Assembly: GCF_001310635.1 (NCBI RefSeq)
Contig: NZ_BAXR01000008.1
Coordinates: forward strand, 50,652 to 114,651
Direction: 5' to 3'
Length of the DNA: 64,000 nt
Source of the DNA: Bacillus sp. JCM 19034
GTDB lineage: Bacteria > Bacillota > Bacilli > Bacillales > Bacillaceae_D
Shown here: positions 45,697-54,922 of the stretch, piece by piece
Layout: each line of letters begins with the position of its first letter
How positions within the stretch are numbered: position 1 is the stretch's first letter
The notes under the pieces: generated by a model
Told to the model about the DNA's origin: nothing
Databases searched by the model: none
The model's input: only the letters and a program-made list of their open reading frames with translations
Program-made: the position numbers and the translations under genes

Positions 45697-47091
45697 TTAT
45701 TGAGCTTTACTACCGCTGCTAACGACTGGTTGCTTTCTATTAATTTTCCGAATGGTGTTTTTTAATTCGTTGCCTCTTTTTAAAACTCCTTTTAAGAGTG
45801 TGGCTGTCTGGTAGCAAGCTGCGACATCAAGCGTCTCTTCATCAGTATGTTCATTCCAATAACCGGCTGATAGGTTTACGCTTTGAATTCCATGACCAGC
45901 CCAAATTCTCGTATCACTGCTTCCACCCATTGTTGTCGCCCAACCACTTAGTCCCTCATCAACTGCCACCTTTTTAAAGAAAGTACCATAGTCTTGATGA
46001 CAAAACGGAAGAAAGCTTCCACAAGACGTGACAATGTCACCATTGCCGCGGCGGTCTACAACAATTGCTCCATCAGTTCCCCAAAGGAAATAATCGTCTA
46101 CCTTGCTCGCACCAACTAAACCACATTCCTCTTCGACTGTGAAAATCACCTTCACTTTTCCGTTAAAAGATGAATGATAAAGGTGCTCCACCAAGTGAAG
46201 GATAACTGCAACCCCCGCACGATCATCGGCTCCCAAAATTCCTTTACTGCTCGACCAGACCGTTCCATTCTTGATAATGTTTCTTCCTTCTTCTAGTTCA
46301 TACACCGTGTCAAGGTGAGCATTCAGCAGAATCGTTGGACCGAGACCATTTCGATACGTTTTTTCTGCTAGCACATTTCCGGCTTGGTCGACGGTAAGAT
46401 GGTCCATACAGGGAGAGAGTTTATCCATAACATATTTTCTTATTCTCCCTTCATTTCCACTTGCTCCAGGTATCATTAGCAATTGTTCAAGTTGGCGATA
46501 AAAAAGTTGTTCTTTGATAGATTCAACACCTTCTCCTAGCCAGCTTCCCTCTATTTGGCTCCACTTTTCAGCTAAGTCTAGTAGTTCATATTCGCTACAA
46601 CGTAATTGTAATAGGTAATGATTGCGACGTTCGATGACGTGAATACGCTTCATGTCAACTGCAAGCAAGAGTTCTTTGAGCATTTCGATGTCACAGTCTT
46701 TTGTAAGCATCACATGTGCCGCTCTTCTGCCATGCCCTTCACAGGAACCCATCGTATAAAAACCAAGGCGATTTAACTGTCGCACTAATCCACTAATATA
46801 TAAGTCGAGCTCACGTACCTTTGGTGATTCTTGACCGGGACGAAACCATAACCCTTCTCCTTTTCCCCGACTTGGAAATTGAAGAGCTTCAATCCATCTT
46901 GCTTCACTTTCTATTTCCTCTAGAAGAATTAGCTTATCATCTTTGATGGTAAAAGGGATGTGTGCCTTCTCCAGACACTCCCATAAAAATTGCAGGTTTA
47001 ATTCAGTTTCATTTTTACAATTAAATATGTTTCTTTCCTCTTCCGACAACAACCAGCCATGCCGATTTAATAATTGATTCCACGTTTTCAT
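45697..47091 (-). CDS. M20/M28-type metallopeptidase with an extra N-terminal domain
   Basis: 464 residues. The C-terminal 270 residues are a zinc peptidase domain: HLDTV (first metal His), GILGADDRAG (bridging Asp), FTVEEECGLVGA (catalytic and metal Glu) and VVDRRG. The first 190 residues form a separate domain ending with YTMGSCEGHGRRAAHVMLTK, whose Cys/His arrangement could bind metal or RNA. No signal peptide, so cytoplasmic aminopeptidase-like. It lies downstream of a TPR winged-helix regulator, with two copies of a perfect TGTGACA palindrome between. Intact. Confidence 0.8.
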   Translation of the reverse strand: MKTWNQLLNRHGWLLSEEERNIFNCKNETELNLQFLWECLEKAHIPFTIKDDKLILLEEIESEARWIEALQFPSRGKGEGLWFRPGQESPKVRELDLYISGLVRQLNRLGFYTMGSCEGHGRRAAHVMLTKDCDIEMLKELLLAVDMKRIHVIERRNHYLLQLRCSEYELLDLAEKWSQIEGSWLGEGVESIKEQLFYRQLEQLLMIPGASGNEGRIRKYVMDKLSPCMDHLTVDQAGNVLAEKTYRNGLGPTILLNAHLDTVYELEEGRNIIKNGTVWSSSKGILGADDRAGVAVILHLVEHLYHSSFNGKVKVIFTVEEECGLVGASKVDDYFLWGTDGAIVVDRRGNGDIVTSCGSFLPFCHQDYGTFFKKVAVDEGLSGWATTMGGSSDTRIWAGHGIQSVNLSAGYWNEHTDEETLDVAACYQTATLLKGVLKRGNELKNTIRKINRKQPVVSSGSKAQ

Positions 47092-47137
47092 AGTATCATC
47101 TCCCTTTCATTTCCTAAATTCATTATTGCAAATATCA

Positions 47138-47155
47138 TGTGACAGCCTTGTCACA
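47138..47155. promoter_or_regulatory. TGTGACA-N4-TGTCACA operator, site A
   Basis: Perfect seven-base arms, TGTGACA and TGTCACA, four bases apart, 47 bases upstream of the peptidase start. Confidence 0.7.
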
Positions 47156-47236
47156 CTACCTGTCTTTTGTTTATAAAATTGCTCACTCCCAACAACACCA
47201 CCTCGTTATCTGATACCTAAAGTTTACAGAATCGGG

Positions 47237-47254
47237 TGTGACACCCCTGTCACA
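47237..47254. promoter_or_regulatory. TGTGACA-N4-TGTCACA operator, site B
   Basis: Same arms as site A with a CCCC centre, 99 bases away, between the terminator of the regulator gene and the peptidase promoter region. Confidence 0.7.
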
Positions 47255-47257
47255 ACA

Positions 47258-47290
47258 AAAAAAAAGCCCCTGGATTAATCCAGAAGCAGG
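47258..47290 (-). terminator. Terminator overlapping the regulator stop codon
   Basis: GCTTCTGGATT and AATCCAGGGGC form a stem that contains the TAA stop of the gene at 47275, followed by nine T on the minus strand. Confidence 0.75.
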
Positions 47291-48264
47291 TCAGTACTAA
47301 CATCCCTATTATGTTTAAACATGCGAAACTCATATAAAGAATTCCAGCGGTAACCACCTTCAATCGTTTGAATTACATCTTGTAGCGGATACAATGGTTC
47401 CAACCGATCTCTTAACCTTGATATACTGCGTCTTAACGTAGCATAAGGATCTCTCGATTGTCGATACCTTCTCTGTATAATTACTTCACTTCTAACGCCT
47501 TCAGGATGGCGCATTAAAAACTCAAGTAAAGGCACTTGTGTCGCTGGAATGGATATTTCCCGCCCATCAAAGGACAACGTCACATCATTCATACTTCGTT
47601 GATTTAAAATGAAGTAGTCTTTATTTTTAAATGGATCAGAAAGTTCTTCGTATTCTCGTTCACTTATTTCACTGTATTCCGTTCCATTAACAATCATCTG
47701 ATACGACTTTTCTTCTTGTTGCTCGGCTACTTTCAGCTCTTTTAATAATTGATGCATTTCCCCAAATAACATCAAGTCTTCAGTGGAAAATCGTTCAACC
47801 TTTTTAAGGAACTCTTTTGAGATAATTTGAGTCGCTTTTAATATGTAATAATGAGCTTTGACCTGTTGTTCCTTCTCAAGTCGATTACGGCTCTGTCTAG
47901 GATAACAACGGAGAGACCGCTGAAAAGAGTCGATTGATTTGGCCCATTCTTCCTGATAAAAGTACAAAAACCCTAATCGGTAATAAGCTCTTGCATTTTC
48001 GGGATCAAGTTTCACAACTTCATTAAAACTCTTAATCGCTTCCTTATAAGAACGCTTTCGAAGCTTTAAGTCTTCTCCCTGCATAAGTAATAAATACGAC
48101 AAGGTTTCTCGATAACGGATTTCTCTCCTGTTGATCCTTAAAAGATTTGTGAAGATTTTCTTTCCTTCCATTATCCAACTGAGGTTCGTTTCATCCTCTC
48201 TTTCCCACCAATCATCTTCCTTTTCTAGCAGCTCTTCTTCTGAAAGATCTGACTTTCTGATCAT
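47275..48264 (-). CDS. TPR-containing winged-helix regulator
   Basis: 329 residues. Acidic N-terminus (MIRKSDLSEEELLEKEDDWW), then two TPR-like repeats near residues 75-135 (SYKEAIKSFNEVVKLDPENA; AYYRLGFLYFYQEEWAKSID), a helical linker, and a C-terminal OmpR-like winged helix (VPLLEFLMRHPEGVRSEVII; ATLRRSISRLRDRLEPLYPL; IQTIEGGYRW). Such proteins combine peptide or protein sensing by TPR with DNA binding. The palindromes at 47138 and 47237 are its likely targets, making the peptidase gene its regulon. ATG at 48264 follows GGGAGC. Confidence 0.75.
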   Translation of the reverse strand: MIRKSDLSEEELLEKEDDWWEREDETNLSWIMEGKKIFTNLLRINRREIRYRETLSYLLLMQGEDLKLRKRSYKEAIKSFNEVVKLDPENARAYYRLGFLYFYQEEWAKSIDSFQRSLRCYPRQSRNRLEKEQQVKAHYYILKATQIISKEFLKKVERFSTEDLMLFGEMHQLLKELKVAEQQEEKSYQMIVNGTEYSEISEREYEELSDPFKNKDYFILNQRSMNDVTLSFDGREISIPATQVPLLEFLMRHPEGVRSEVIIQRRYRQSRDPYATLRRSISRLRDRLEPLYPLQDVIQTIEGGYRWNSLYEFRMFKHNRDVSTDLLLD

Positions 48265-48434
48265 TTGTTCGCTCCCATCTTTAAATTATTTTAGTTACTT
48301 TTGTTGTTGCAGCTTTTTATCTATAATTCTACATTTCACTCACAGGAATGAATAGATTTACTATATATTCACTAAGAGAATGCAGTTTTAGGAATACATT
48401 AAGTTGGAAAGATCAAGTGCAATTGTTCACAACC

Positions 48435-48818
48435 TTAACCAACTTTAATCCCAAAAGCAATCCATCTTGCGTCTATATCTTCAACCACGAATTCTTTATT
48501 ATTGTAATCTGTATCATGTAAGAAACGGACTATCTTAACATCAGAACTGACCAATTCTTCTTGAAGTTCTTCTTGATCTTTTGTAATAAAGTAAGCATCA
48601 TACCCATAACCATACAAGTCTCTATTTGGAATTACCTTTTGTCCATTAGTTTTTATTAGAATTATCTCTGTTGTATCACGATACAAACAAATATGGGGGT
48701 CATTCGCATTCAAATAGTGAACAGCCCTAAATCCCATTTTCTGTTCATAAAAATTTGCAGTTTTTATTATATCCTGTGTTGGAAATATACAGTGTGACTC
48801 TATTAAAAGGTTCCTCAT
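48435..48818 (-). CDS. VOC-superfamily (glyoxalase/bleomycin-resistance-like) protein
   Basis: 127 residues: two beta-alpha-beta-beta-beta units. SHCIFPTQDIIKTANFYEQK and MGFRAVHYLNANDPHICLYR form the first, and GYDAYFITKDQEELQEELVS then FVVEDIDARWIAFGIKVG the second. The first-strand His and the Glu near the end (VVED) could be metal ligands. ATG at 48818 follows AGGAGA. Function could be fosfomycin/bleomycin-type resistance or a dioxygenase. Monocistronic. Confidence 0.8.
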   Translation of the reverse strand: MRNLLIESHCIFPTQDIIKTANFYEQKMGFRAVHYLNANDPHICLYRDTTEIILIKTNGQKVIPNRDLYGYGYDAYFITKDQEELQEELVSSDVKIVRFLHDTDYNNKEFVVEDIDARWIAFGIKVG

Positions 48819-49075
48819 TTTCTATCTCCTTAAATATTGTTTTTTTACAATACCTTTGATTCTTTTATTGCACAACCCTGATCGTTGGTTAAAAAGCGTT
48901 CCTACTGCTTTGGCGGAAACGCTAATCTTCCTATTAAAATTCAACTTGTTTTATAAAGTGCTCATAGTGCTTCATAAAATTGATATGTATAATAGCTACT
49001 TATAAATAGAACATAAGCACTCAATATTTCAAAAACAGTAATTAAGTTTTCACTTTAGATATGCTACGGGATACA

Positions 49076-49426
49076 TTAGTAACCACATAATATCAAGACT
49101 AAATTTTCTAACATATATAAATTTAACCAATCTAAGTGTAAGCTGATTAGACTTAGTAGAATAACTAATAGAAATGGACATATACCAAGAATAATGAGCT
49201 TAGGGAAATTGACCCTCCAGCTTCCTTCTGTTTTAATTTCTTTAATTAAGTGCTTCCCAAGTATTATTCCAAATAATACTAACACAATAATTGGCGTTAC
49301 AATTGATAGAACATGTAAATAAGGTGTTGTAGGGAAAAAGGAAGTGTTTCTCCATCCCAGTGATTGTTCCAGTATTACTTCTCTACATGTAAGATCCCTG
49401 GCACTATTTTGGTACTTATTGAACAT
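49076..49426 (-). CDS. Hypothetical membrane protein
   Basis: 116 residues with three hydrophobic stretches (LHVLSIVTPIIVLVLFGIIL; FPKLIILGICPFLLVILLSL; WLNLYMLENLVLILCGY). There is no convincing ribosome site before the ATG, so the N-terminus may be wrong or the gene a fragment. Family not recognised. Confidence 0.45.
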   Translation of the reverse strand: MFNKYQNSARDLTCREVILEQSLGWRNTSFFPTTPYLHVLSIVTPIIVLVLFGIILGKHLIKEIKTEGSWRVNFPKLIILGICPFLLVILLSLISLHLDWLNLYMLENLVLILCGY

Positions 49427-49476
49427 TTCTAATCATATTCTTATAAAAGAAAACAATAAGAAGGGATGTACGTTAA

Positions 49477-50926
49477 TTGAAAAAGGTTAAAGTTCGTTTA
49501 ATGCCCATTGTAAGTAAGATAAATTTACCCACTGTTCTGAAAACAACTATACTCCCTGGTGACTCCCTTGAAAGATTATTTATTGCAACCCAGGTAGGAG
49601 AGATTTATTACATAGGAAACGGAGATATAAGGACTTTTTTAGATATTCGCCCACAAGTCATAAAACTAGGTGTTTCTGGTGGCGGATATGATGAACGGGG
49701 ATTGCTAGGGCTAGCGTTTCATCCTGAATTTTATTATAACGGTCTGTTTTATCTTCATTATTCAGTAGCTGGAACTCAAGGTCCTGGTGCTCTTCTAAAT
49801 TCAGAAGCTACAAGAGTTGACCGTGAAGCTTTTCCTGAATCTTTTAAGCCTAACCCGTGTGATCCGAGATCATTAAACCTAAAATGGATAAATAGAGAAA
49901 TTCAATATGATCATATAGATACAGTTGAAGAATGGATTTTACAATCGAATGGTCAACCTCAAAAAAGGCGGACATTACTTAATTTAAGAAGACCATTTTT
50001 TAATCATAATGGTGTCAATAGCTTAAACTTTTCACCTGAAACAGGAAAACTTATTTTAACAACCGGAGATGGTGGATCAGGCTATGACCCGTTTAATTTA
50101 AGCCAGGATGATATGGAAATTGCCGGTAAAATAATTGAAATTGATGTAGTTAAGAATTCATTTATCAATAATCCACCAGCAGTTACACGTTTTAATGAAC
50201 TTCCCGTACCTATCCAGGAAACACTTACAGTAATTGCTAAAGGAGTTCGCAATATACCAGGCATTTCATTTCAAAGGCTTAATAATCAATATATTAAATA
50301 TACGGGAAATGTCGGTCAGGATTTGGTTGAGTCGATTTTTTCATTTGTTCATTATAAACCCATACCAGTGACACAACTAATACATGCTCCTTTAATGGAC
50401 TCTATGCCTGACCAAGAAGGATTTATTAACTTTGGCTGGCGAGGGTGGGAAGGCTGCTTTCCTACTCCGATCATAAGAGACTGTGCGAATAATCCGTCTA
50501 TGGATAAGAAGACAATTGCTTATTACAATGAATCAGTAGTACTTTCAGGGAGTCGTCTTCAGCCTTTAACTAGCTACTTTCATCAAGATCCCCGACCCGA
50601 TAAGTTTGAAGGAACGGCACTTACAGGAATTCAACTATATAGGGAATCAAATCCCTGGTTTAACAGGAAGTGTTGTGTTTACTGATTTTGCCCGGAAAGA
50701 TTCTCAACCTCAGGGTAGAGGTGCTTTAGCTTATACCAGAGTGAGACCAGATGGAAGACAAAATGATTTTAGTGTCATTCAAACCGATTATCATTTTGGG
50801 TCACAATCAGCCTTTTATGCTAGTTTGGGAACGAATCTGAGTCAATCCAGACTATATTTAGGGGTTTATGGCTCAATGAATGTGACTGATCTTAACCAAG
50901 GCACTGTTTTTGAAATCGTTCCATAA
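49477..50926 (+). pseudogene. PQQ-dependent sugar dehydrogenase-like protein, one frameshift
   Basis: A six-bladed beta-propeller of the glucose/sorbosone dehydrogenase (GSDH) family: DERGLLGLAFHPEFYYNGLF (Ca/PQQ region), FNHNGVNSLNFSPETGKLIL and TTGDGGSGYDPFN, FNFGW-type INFGWRGWEGCFP. The frame changes near 50650 (LYR then GNQIPGLTGSVVFTDFARKD) and continues to GTVFEIVP. No signal peptide is visible, unusual for this mostly exported family. Start is TTG at 49477 behind GAAGGGA. Otherwise complete at about 483 residues. A strong terminator follows. Confidence 0.75.
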
Positions 50927-50964
50927 AGCTTAACGATAATATTCTACTTACACGAATACATCTT

Positions 50965-51000
50965 AACAACCAAGGGAGGAATTAGGCTCCCTTGGTTGTT
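50965..51000 (+). terminator. Strong terminator after the sugar dehydrogenase gene
   Basis: AACAACCAAGGGAG and CTCCCTTGGTTGTT form a perfect 14-base stem, followed by CATTTTTCC. Confidence 0.85.
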
Positions 51001-51165
51001 CATTTTTCCAGATATTAAAGTTGAACACCTTGATTTCACCAAAATACTGCTTTTCTGTTACATAAGTTTCCATGATCATTCCTGTAGACCTTTATATAGA
51101 CTCCTTTAACGATTTTGGGATCTATTTATCACCTGAATCCCCGAAAGTGCGATTTTAAAGGATGA

Positions 51166-51726
51166 CTACATTATAATCATTTTTACCCTTCTAAAAATGA
51201 TTAAAGCAATTTCAACCCATAGCCAGCTATAAAGGAAAACAAATAAAGAGATCCAAATAGTTGTAACAATTGAAATGGAATTAGAGACGGCTGGACCTAG
51301 AATGGGAAAGTGAAAAATAGATAATAGGCTCATTATTCCTACCATTAAAAGAATTGTCCCAGTAGCAATAATGCTCAATCTTTGCCTGAAAAAGGAAAAA
51401 GATACACCTATACTAAGTCCTAACAATCCTGTTGTAAAAGGAAATACAATTAGTTCAGTTGGCTGTAGGATTAATAACAACATAATCGTCATAAAATAGG
51501 ACTTTACTCCATAAGAAATGGATATCATGGTACATAGCAGAATAGGTGCAGTGGCAATCGGACTTATTAAATAACCCATACCTGGTATAAATCCACCGGC
51601 AGACTGTAGAATGGCAGCAATACAAGCAAAAATAGACGCTAATATGAGCTTCATCGTTTTTTTATGTTTATTGAATATTAATTGAGTTAAACGAACCTCA
51701 TCAGAAATAGGTTTAAAAAAATACAC
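51166..51726 (-). CDS. Integral membrane protein
   Basis: 186 residues with five or six helices (LILASIFACIAAILQSAGGF; YLISPIATAPILLCTMISIS; YFMTIMLLLILQPTELIVFP; TGLLGLSIGVSFSFF; IATGTILLMVGIMSLLSIF; TIWISLFVFLYSWLWVEIAL). The layout resembles ECF-type S components or YybS-like proteins, but I would not assign one. GTG start at 51726 behind GAGGTG. Confidence 0.6.
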   Translation of the reverse strand: MYFFKPISDEVRLTQLIFNKHKKTMKLILASIFACIAAILQSAGGFIPGMGYLISPIATAPILLCTMISISYGVKSYFMTIMLLLILQPTELIVFPFTTGLLGLSIGVSFSFFRQRLSIIATGTILLMVGIMSLLSIFHFPILGPAVSNSISIVTTIWISLFVFLYSWLWVEIALIIFRRVKMIIM

Positions 51727-51779
51727 TTTTTCACCTCACTAAATGGTTTATATTCCGTACATTATATTTACCATTTATT

Positions 51780-52419
51780 AGAGGTGGAACTATTATGAAT
51801 AATTCAAACATCAACATACCTAGAGATTCTGTTAAATCTCACCTCCTTTTACATAGCTGATTCGAAAGTGGCATATAGGAGGCATTTTCCTATTTTTAAT
51901 GTGCGTTACTCTTGACTTACCTAGCTAAGTAAACTCCCTCTTAACCAGGTGCGTGAATGGTATGATCCGACGGGAACGTGGAAGAAAGGGGCTTTTCAAA
52001 AGGGTTCCCAACACGAGGCCCCAGTGCCAAGGCTAGAAAGGGGCAAGCAGTATCAATTATTCTTTAATTTAAGATCAAAAGTTAACCTTTTTTATTACTG
52101 ATAGGATGAAAAGTAGTACCGTATTCTTAAAAATAAAAAACCCACAAACATTGATTTATCAACGTTTATGAGTTATCTGATTGTTTTAGAATTAACATTA
52201 ACCTATGGAACCCTCCGTATAACAACGCAAAAAGACTTCTTAACCTCGAGCAGACATATCTAAATCTTCTAATCGTCTTTCCACATATTTCGTATCTTTT
52301 CTTGCATTGTAGCGATCTGCTTTTTCTACTATTACCGCTACGTTATAATCTATTGTACATTAGTAAATGTATTTCATTACTTAATGTAAACAAAAAAACC
52401 ACTCCCCTAAAGAGTAGTC
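51780..52419. other. Intergenic stretch with coding scraps
   Basis: A plus-strand 21-codon frame (51795-51860, MNNSNINIPRDSVKSHLLLH) has AGAGGTGG upstream. At 51950-52100 a GC-richer patch reads REWYDPTGTWKKGAFQKGSQ and HEAPVPRLERGKQYQLFFN in one frame without a start, a probable remnant of acquired DNA. At 52143-52170 a hairpin (AAACATTGAT/ATCAACGTTT) may be a terminator. On the minus strand, 52345-52246 reads VEKADRYNARKDTKYVERRL then EDLDMSARG and a stop, another gene tail. Confidence 0.35.
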
Positions 52420-52683
52420 TCATAAAACAATAAATAACTCATATTTGTCCATTACATAAAAGGTTCCAAAAAAAATAATTACAGCTGGGATTACTATTAC
52501 TTTTTGAATTTGTTTCCTTGGAATTCTAATTAGACGCATCAATTGATCAAGTAGAAGTGTAAGAATTAGTGATACAACAATTAAGATCGCTAAATTGAAA
52601 GCCAAATTATTAAAGACAGATGGATCAACCCCAGAAAGATCTAATCCCAATGCTTCCACCACCTTCCAATTTAAAGGTATCAC
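52420..52683 (-). CDS. Small membrane protein
   Basis: 87 residues with two helices (LAFNLAILIVVSLILTLLLD and VIVIPAVIIFFGTFYVMDK) around a basic loop (RLIRIPRKQIQK). The GTG at 52683 is the upstream limit; GGAAGGTGG inside the frame could instead serve a later start. Function unknown. Confidence 0.5.
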   Translation of the reverse strand: MIPLNWKVVEALGLDLSGVDPSVFNNLAFNLAILIVVSLILTLLLDQLMRLIRIPRKQIQKVIVIPAVIIFFGTFYVMDKYELFIVL

Positions 52684-52924
52684 AATTATTTAATTTCTTT
52701 CAATGCAATTATTAGATTTATAGCGAATTTTCACTATAATTCTATAAAGTCTCATACAGGGCTAATCTGAAGGTGTTTCTGTTTAACAATACTTTTCAAA
52801 AAAAGTAAATTATTATTATGTTGTAGCAGTATCGAGGTTAGAGTACCATTATATTGGTTTTGTGAAAATCAATCCGCTGTAAATATAGGAGTACTATCTT
52901 TTTTAAATTCCCCCTAGTGTTATT

Positions 52925-53584
52925 CTACATATTTCTTTGAATATCATTAACAATAAATTGAATCGAATCTGATAGCTCTTTAAATTCTTCACCAGAATCA
53001 TATTGTAAATCAGCTAATCTATTAACTTTCTCCTCTAAAATTTCCATTTCTGACACGAAATCATGCTCTTCTTCAATGAAAGATAAAGAAAGATTATTCT
53101 TCATTTCAATAGCTAAATATAAACGCATACCAACTGTAAGCTCTTCAGCAGGAATTTCACTATCGTGATGTTCGTTCCATTCTCTAGCATAATAATCTAT
53201 GAAATGTTTTAAATTATATGTTACAACTTGATTAGATTCACTCATCGCCAAGCGTTGAAAATATTCTTCATTTAACTGCTTGGTTTCTTCTATAATCCAA
53301 TCTGGCGAATCATTTTCAATGGCTTGTTGTACTAATTTGTCTCTTTTTTCTTCCCAATCTTTTACCTGCGTATGATCTAATGCATCCCGACGCTCTTGAG
53401 CTTCTTTACTAATTGTAATTCCTTCCTCAATATCCTCCGTTAATTCCTCTTTTTCTTCTACTGTCGCCTCTTTGCTAACTTCGATATTATTAGGGTAAGA
53501 TACTGCTCCTCTTGTTTCACAACCGCTGATAACGAGGCCTAAAACAAGAATAAAACCTAAAACAAGTAAATTAATTTTTGTCAT
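52925..53584 (-). CDS. Predicted lipoprotein
   Basis: 219 residues. Signal peptide MTKINLLVLGFILVLGLVIS ends in lipobox ISGC, so the protein is lipid-anchored outside the membrane. The mature part is acidic and helical (EEKEELTEDIEEGITISKEA; EKRDKLVQQAIENDSPDWII) and has no recognisable enzyme motif. ATG at 53584 follows GGAGAGAGAT. Family not recognised. Probably monocistronic. Confidence 0.7.
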   Translation of the reverse strand: MTKINLLVLGFILVLGLVISGCETRGAVSYPNNIEVSKEATVEEKEELTEDIEEGITISKEAQERRDALDHTQVKDWEEKRDKLVQQAIENDSPDWIIEETKQLNEEYFQRLAMSESNQVVTYNLKHFIDYYAREWNEHHDSEIPAEELTVGMRLYLAIEMKNNLSLSFIEEEHDFVSEMEILEEKVNRLADLQYDSGEEFKELSDSIQFIVNDIQRNM

Positions 53585-53628
53585 TTCTGTTATCTCTCTC
53601 CCTATATATTAAATATTAGATACCCGAT

Positions 53629-54168
53629 CTAATTCTTTTTTATTGATTCATATATACTTAATTTTTTCTGTGTTGGAATGTTATTACCATTTGGAAAGTA
53701 ATTACAATAAAAAACTGTGTTACAATCTGCAATTACATCACCGCACTTACCATAATCCAATCTTTTGTTAATTACCTTTTCTACTTCTTTCTTAACTTTT
53801 GAATGGATTATACAAACTACTTTTGGATTATTTACTTTAATTCTATTTAATAATAAAATTACATCTTCCCTCCTAACCCTTACTTTACTACTATCCGTTT
53901 CAACCAGATTTGGTAAAAGATCAACCACTCCAAACTCTTTCCCCTTATAGTTATACATGCTGTCTTTACTGAATATTAGTTCGTCTGCTTTAGATTTATC
54001 AATATCACTATTTATCAAACCACTTAGGTACAGTTGTTTAAAAAATGACGATTGTTTACCAGAAAAATAGTGACCATTGTTATTCGAATTAACGGGAGGA
54101 TTAAGAGCTACAAAAAGCAAATCAAGGTTTGGCCTTAAAAATTTCCCATCTAAATTAATTAATTGCAT
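53629..54168 (-). CDS. Uracil-DNA glycosylase-family protein (MUG-like)
   Basis: 179 residues. DLLFVALNPPVNSNNNGHYF with SSFFKQLYLSGLI fits the UDG superfamily motif 1 (GLNP-type, seen as ALNPP) and the following FW-L-SGL block; VVCIIHSKVKKEVEKVI is the beta-strand before the second motif. The C-terminal NGNNIPTQKKLSIYESIK takes the place of the HP-S motif, so activity is uncertain. ATG at 54168 lacks a strong ribosome site (AAGGAGAATC). A stand-alone repair or nucleic-acid-binding enzyme. Confidence 0.65.
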   Translation of the reverse strand: MQLINLDGKFLRPNLDLLFVALNPPVNSNNNGHYFSGKQSSFFKQLYLSGLINSDIDKSKADELIFSKDSMYNYKGKEFGVVDLLPNLVETDSSKVRVRREDVILLLNRIKVNNPKVVCIIHSKVKKEVEKVINKRLDYGKCGDVIADCNTVFYCNYFPNGNNIPTQKKLSIYESIKKN

Positions 54169-54337
54169 TTTTTGATTCTCCTTATCTCATTGTAATGTTT
54201 GGACTGCTGATTTAAATGCGTCAATGTTAGAAGCTTAGTGAAACTCGTTCAAAATTAACTTGTTTTTTCTAAAGAGGTGATATAAGTATTAAAGTATTGA
54301 TATTAAAGGGTTTTGTGTGGGTGATGTGTAAAAATTG

Positions 54338-54365
54338 ACCTTGAAAGGCATGAGCCAATCAAGGT
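54338..54365 (-). terminator. Terminator of the orphan immunity gene
   Basis: ACCTTGA/TCAAGGT stem with the loop TTGGCTCATGCCTT, followed by ATTTTTAC on the minus strand. Near-identical hairpins follow the other immunity gene (61081-61108) and occur at 58524 and, shorter, at 60474. Confidence 0.7.
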
Positions 54366-54374
54366 ATATAATCA

Positions 54375-54725
54375 TCACTTTTTCCATTCCGCTTTTTCAA
54401 AAGTTATGAATGTGCAATATTGATTACTATTATTTGAAAACTCTTCTAAAATTACAGAATGAGCAAATGAATTGCACATTTTTAACACTTCTTTCCATTC
54501 AATATTCTCTACAAGTATGTCACTAGTGTCTATCCCGTTTGGGGGCATAACAGGAATAATTCTATTTTTTTTAATGTAGAAGAACTCTACTCCAATAATA
54601 GCAATACTTAATTCGGTACACTCTTTGATAAAATCAAATGCAATATTTTTATCAAAATATAATTCACCTGCTGATACATGAGCAATTTTCGAGTATTTTT
54701 CATAAAGACTTTCTTCTATTGTCAT
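54375..54725 (-). CDS. Immunity protein (Imm40-like), orphan copy
   Basis: 116 residues: MTIEESLYEKYSKIAHVSAG, AFDFIKECTELSIAIIGVEF, RIIPVMPPNGIDTSDILVEN and WKEVLKMCNSFAHSVILEEF. From memory it resembles Imm40-type immunity proteins that neutralise RNase-type toxins. It is intact and nearly identical to the copy at 61115. Just upstream lies only the ruined tail of a matching toxin (54738), so this is an orphan immunity gene that may protect against toxins of sister cells. Followed by its own terminator. Confidence 0.7.
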   Translation of the reverse strand: MTIEESLYEKYSKIAHVSAGELYFDKNIAFDFIKECTELSIAIIGVEFFYIKKNRIIPVMPPNGIDTSDILVENIEWKEVLKMCNSFAHSVILEEFSNNSNQYCTFITFEKAEWKK

Positions 54726-54737
54726 CTACTCACCCCT

Positions 54738-54890
54738 TAATCCCAAGGAGATACCCAATTTGGGTCATTTCTATTACTATCTTAGACTATATCTCCTGTT
54801 CTATCGATCCTTACCACATAACTTCCATCTTCTCTAATATAAGCAGTAGCGGGGGCATTTTCTTGTACCATCAGGTTTGTAGTCTATGGG
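54738..54890 (-). pseudogene. Tail of a colicin E5-like toxin
   Basis: Reads APATAYIREDGSYVVRIDRT then GDIV-stop-DSNRNDPNWVSPW D, matching the last 45 residues of the toxin tip at 61483 apart from an in-frame TAA and a frame change at the 5' end. The rest of the toxin is missing. It and the following immunity gene are a displaced duplicate of the 61.1-61.9 kb pair. Confidence 0.7.
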
Positions 54891-54922
54891 TTAAATAATC
54901 CATAGGTGTATTTCGTATTTGA

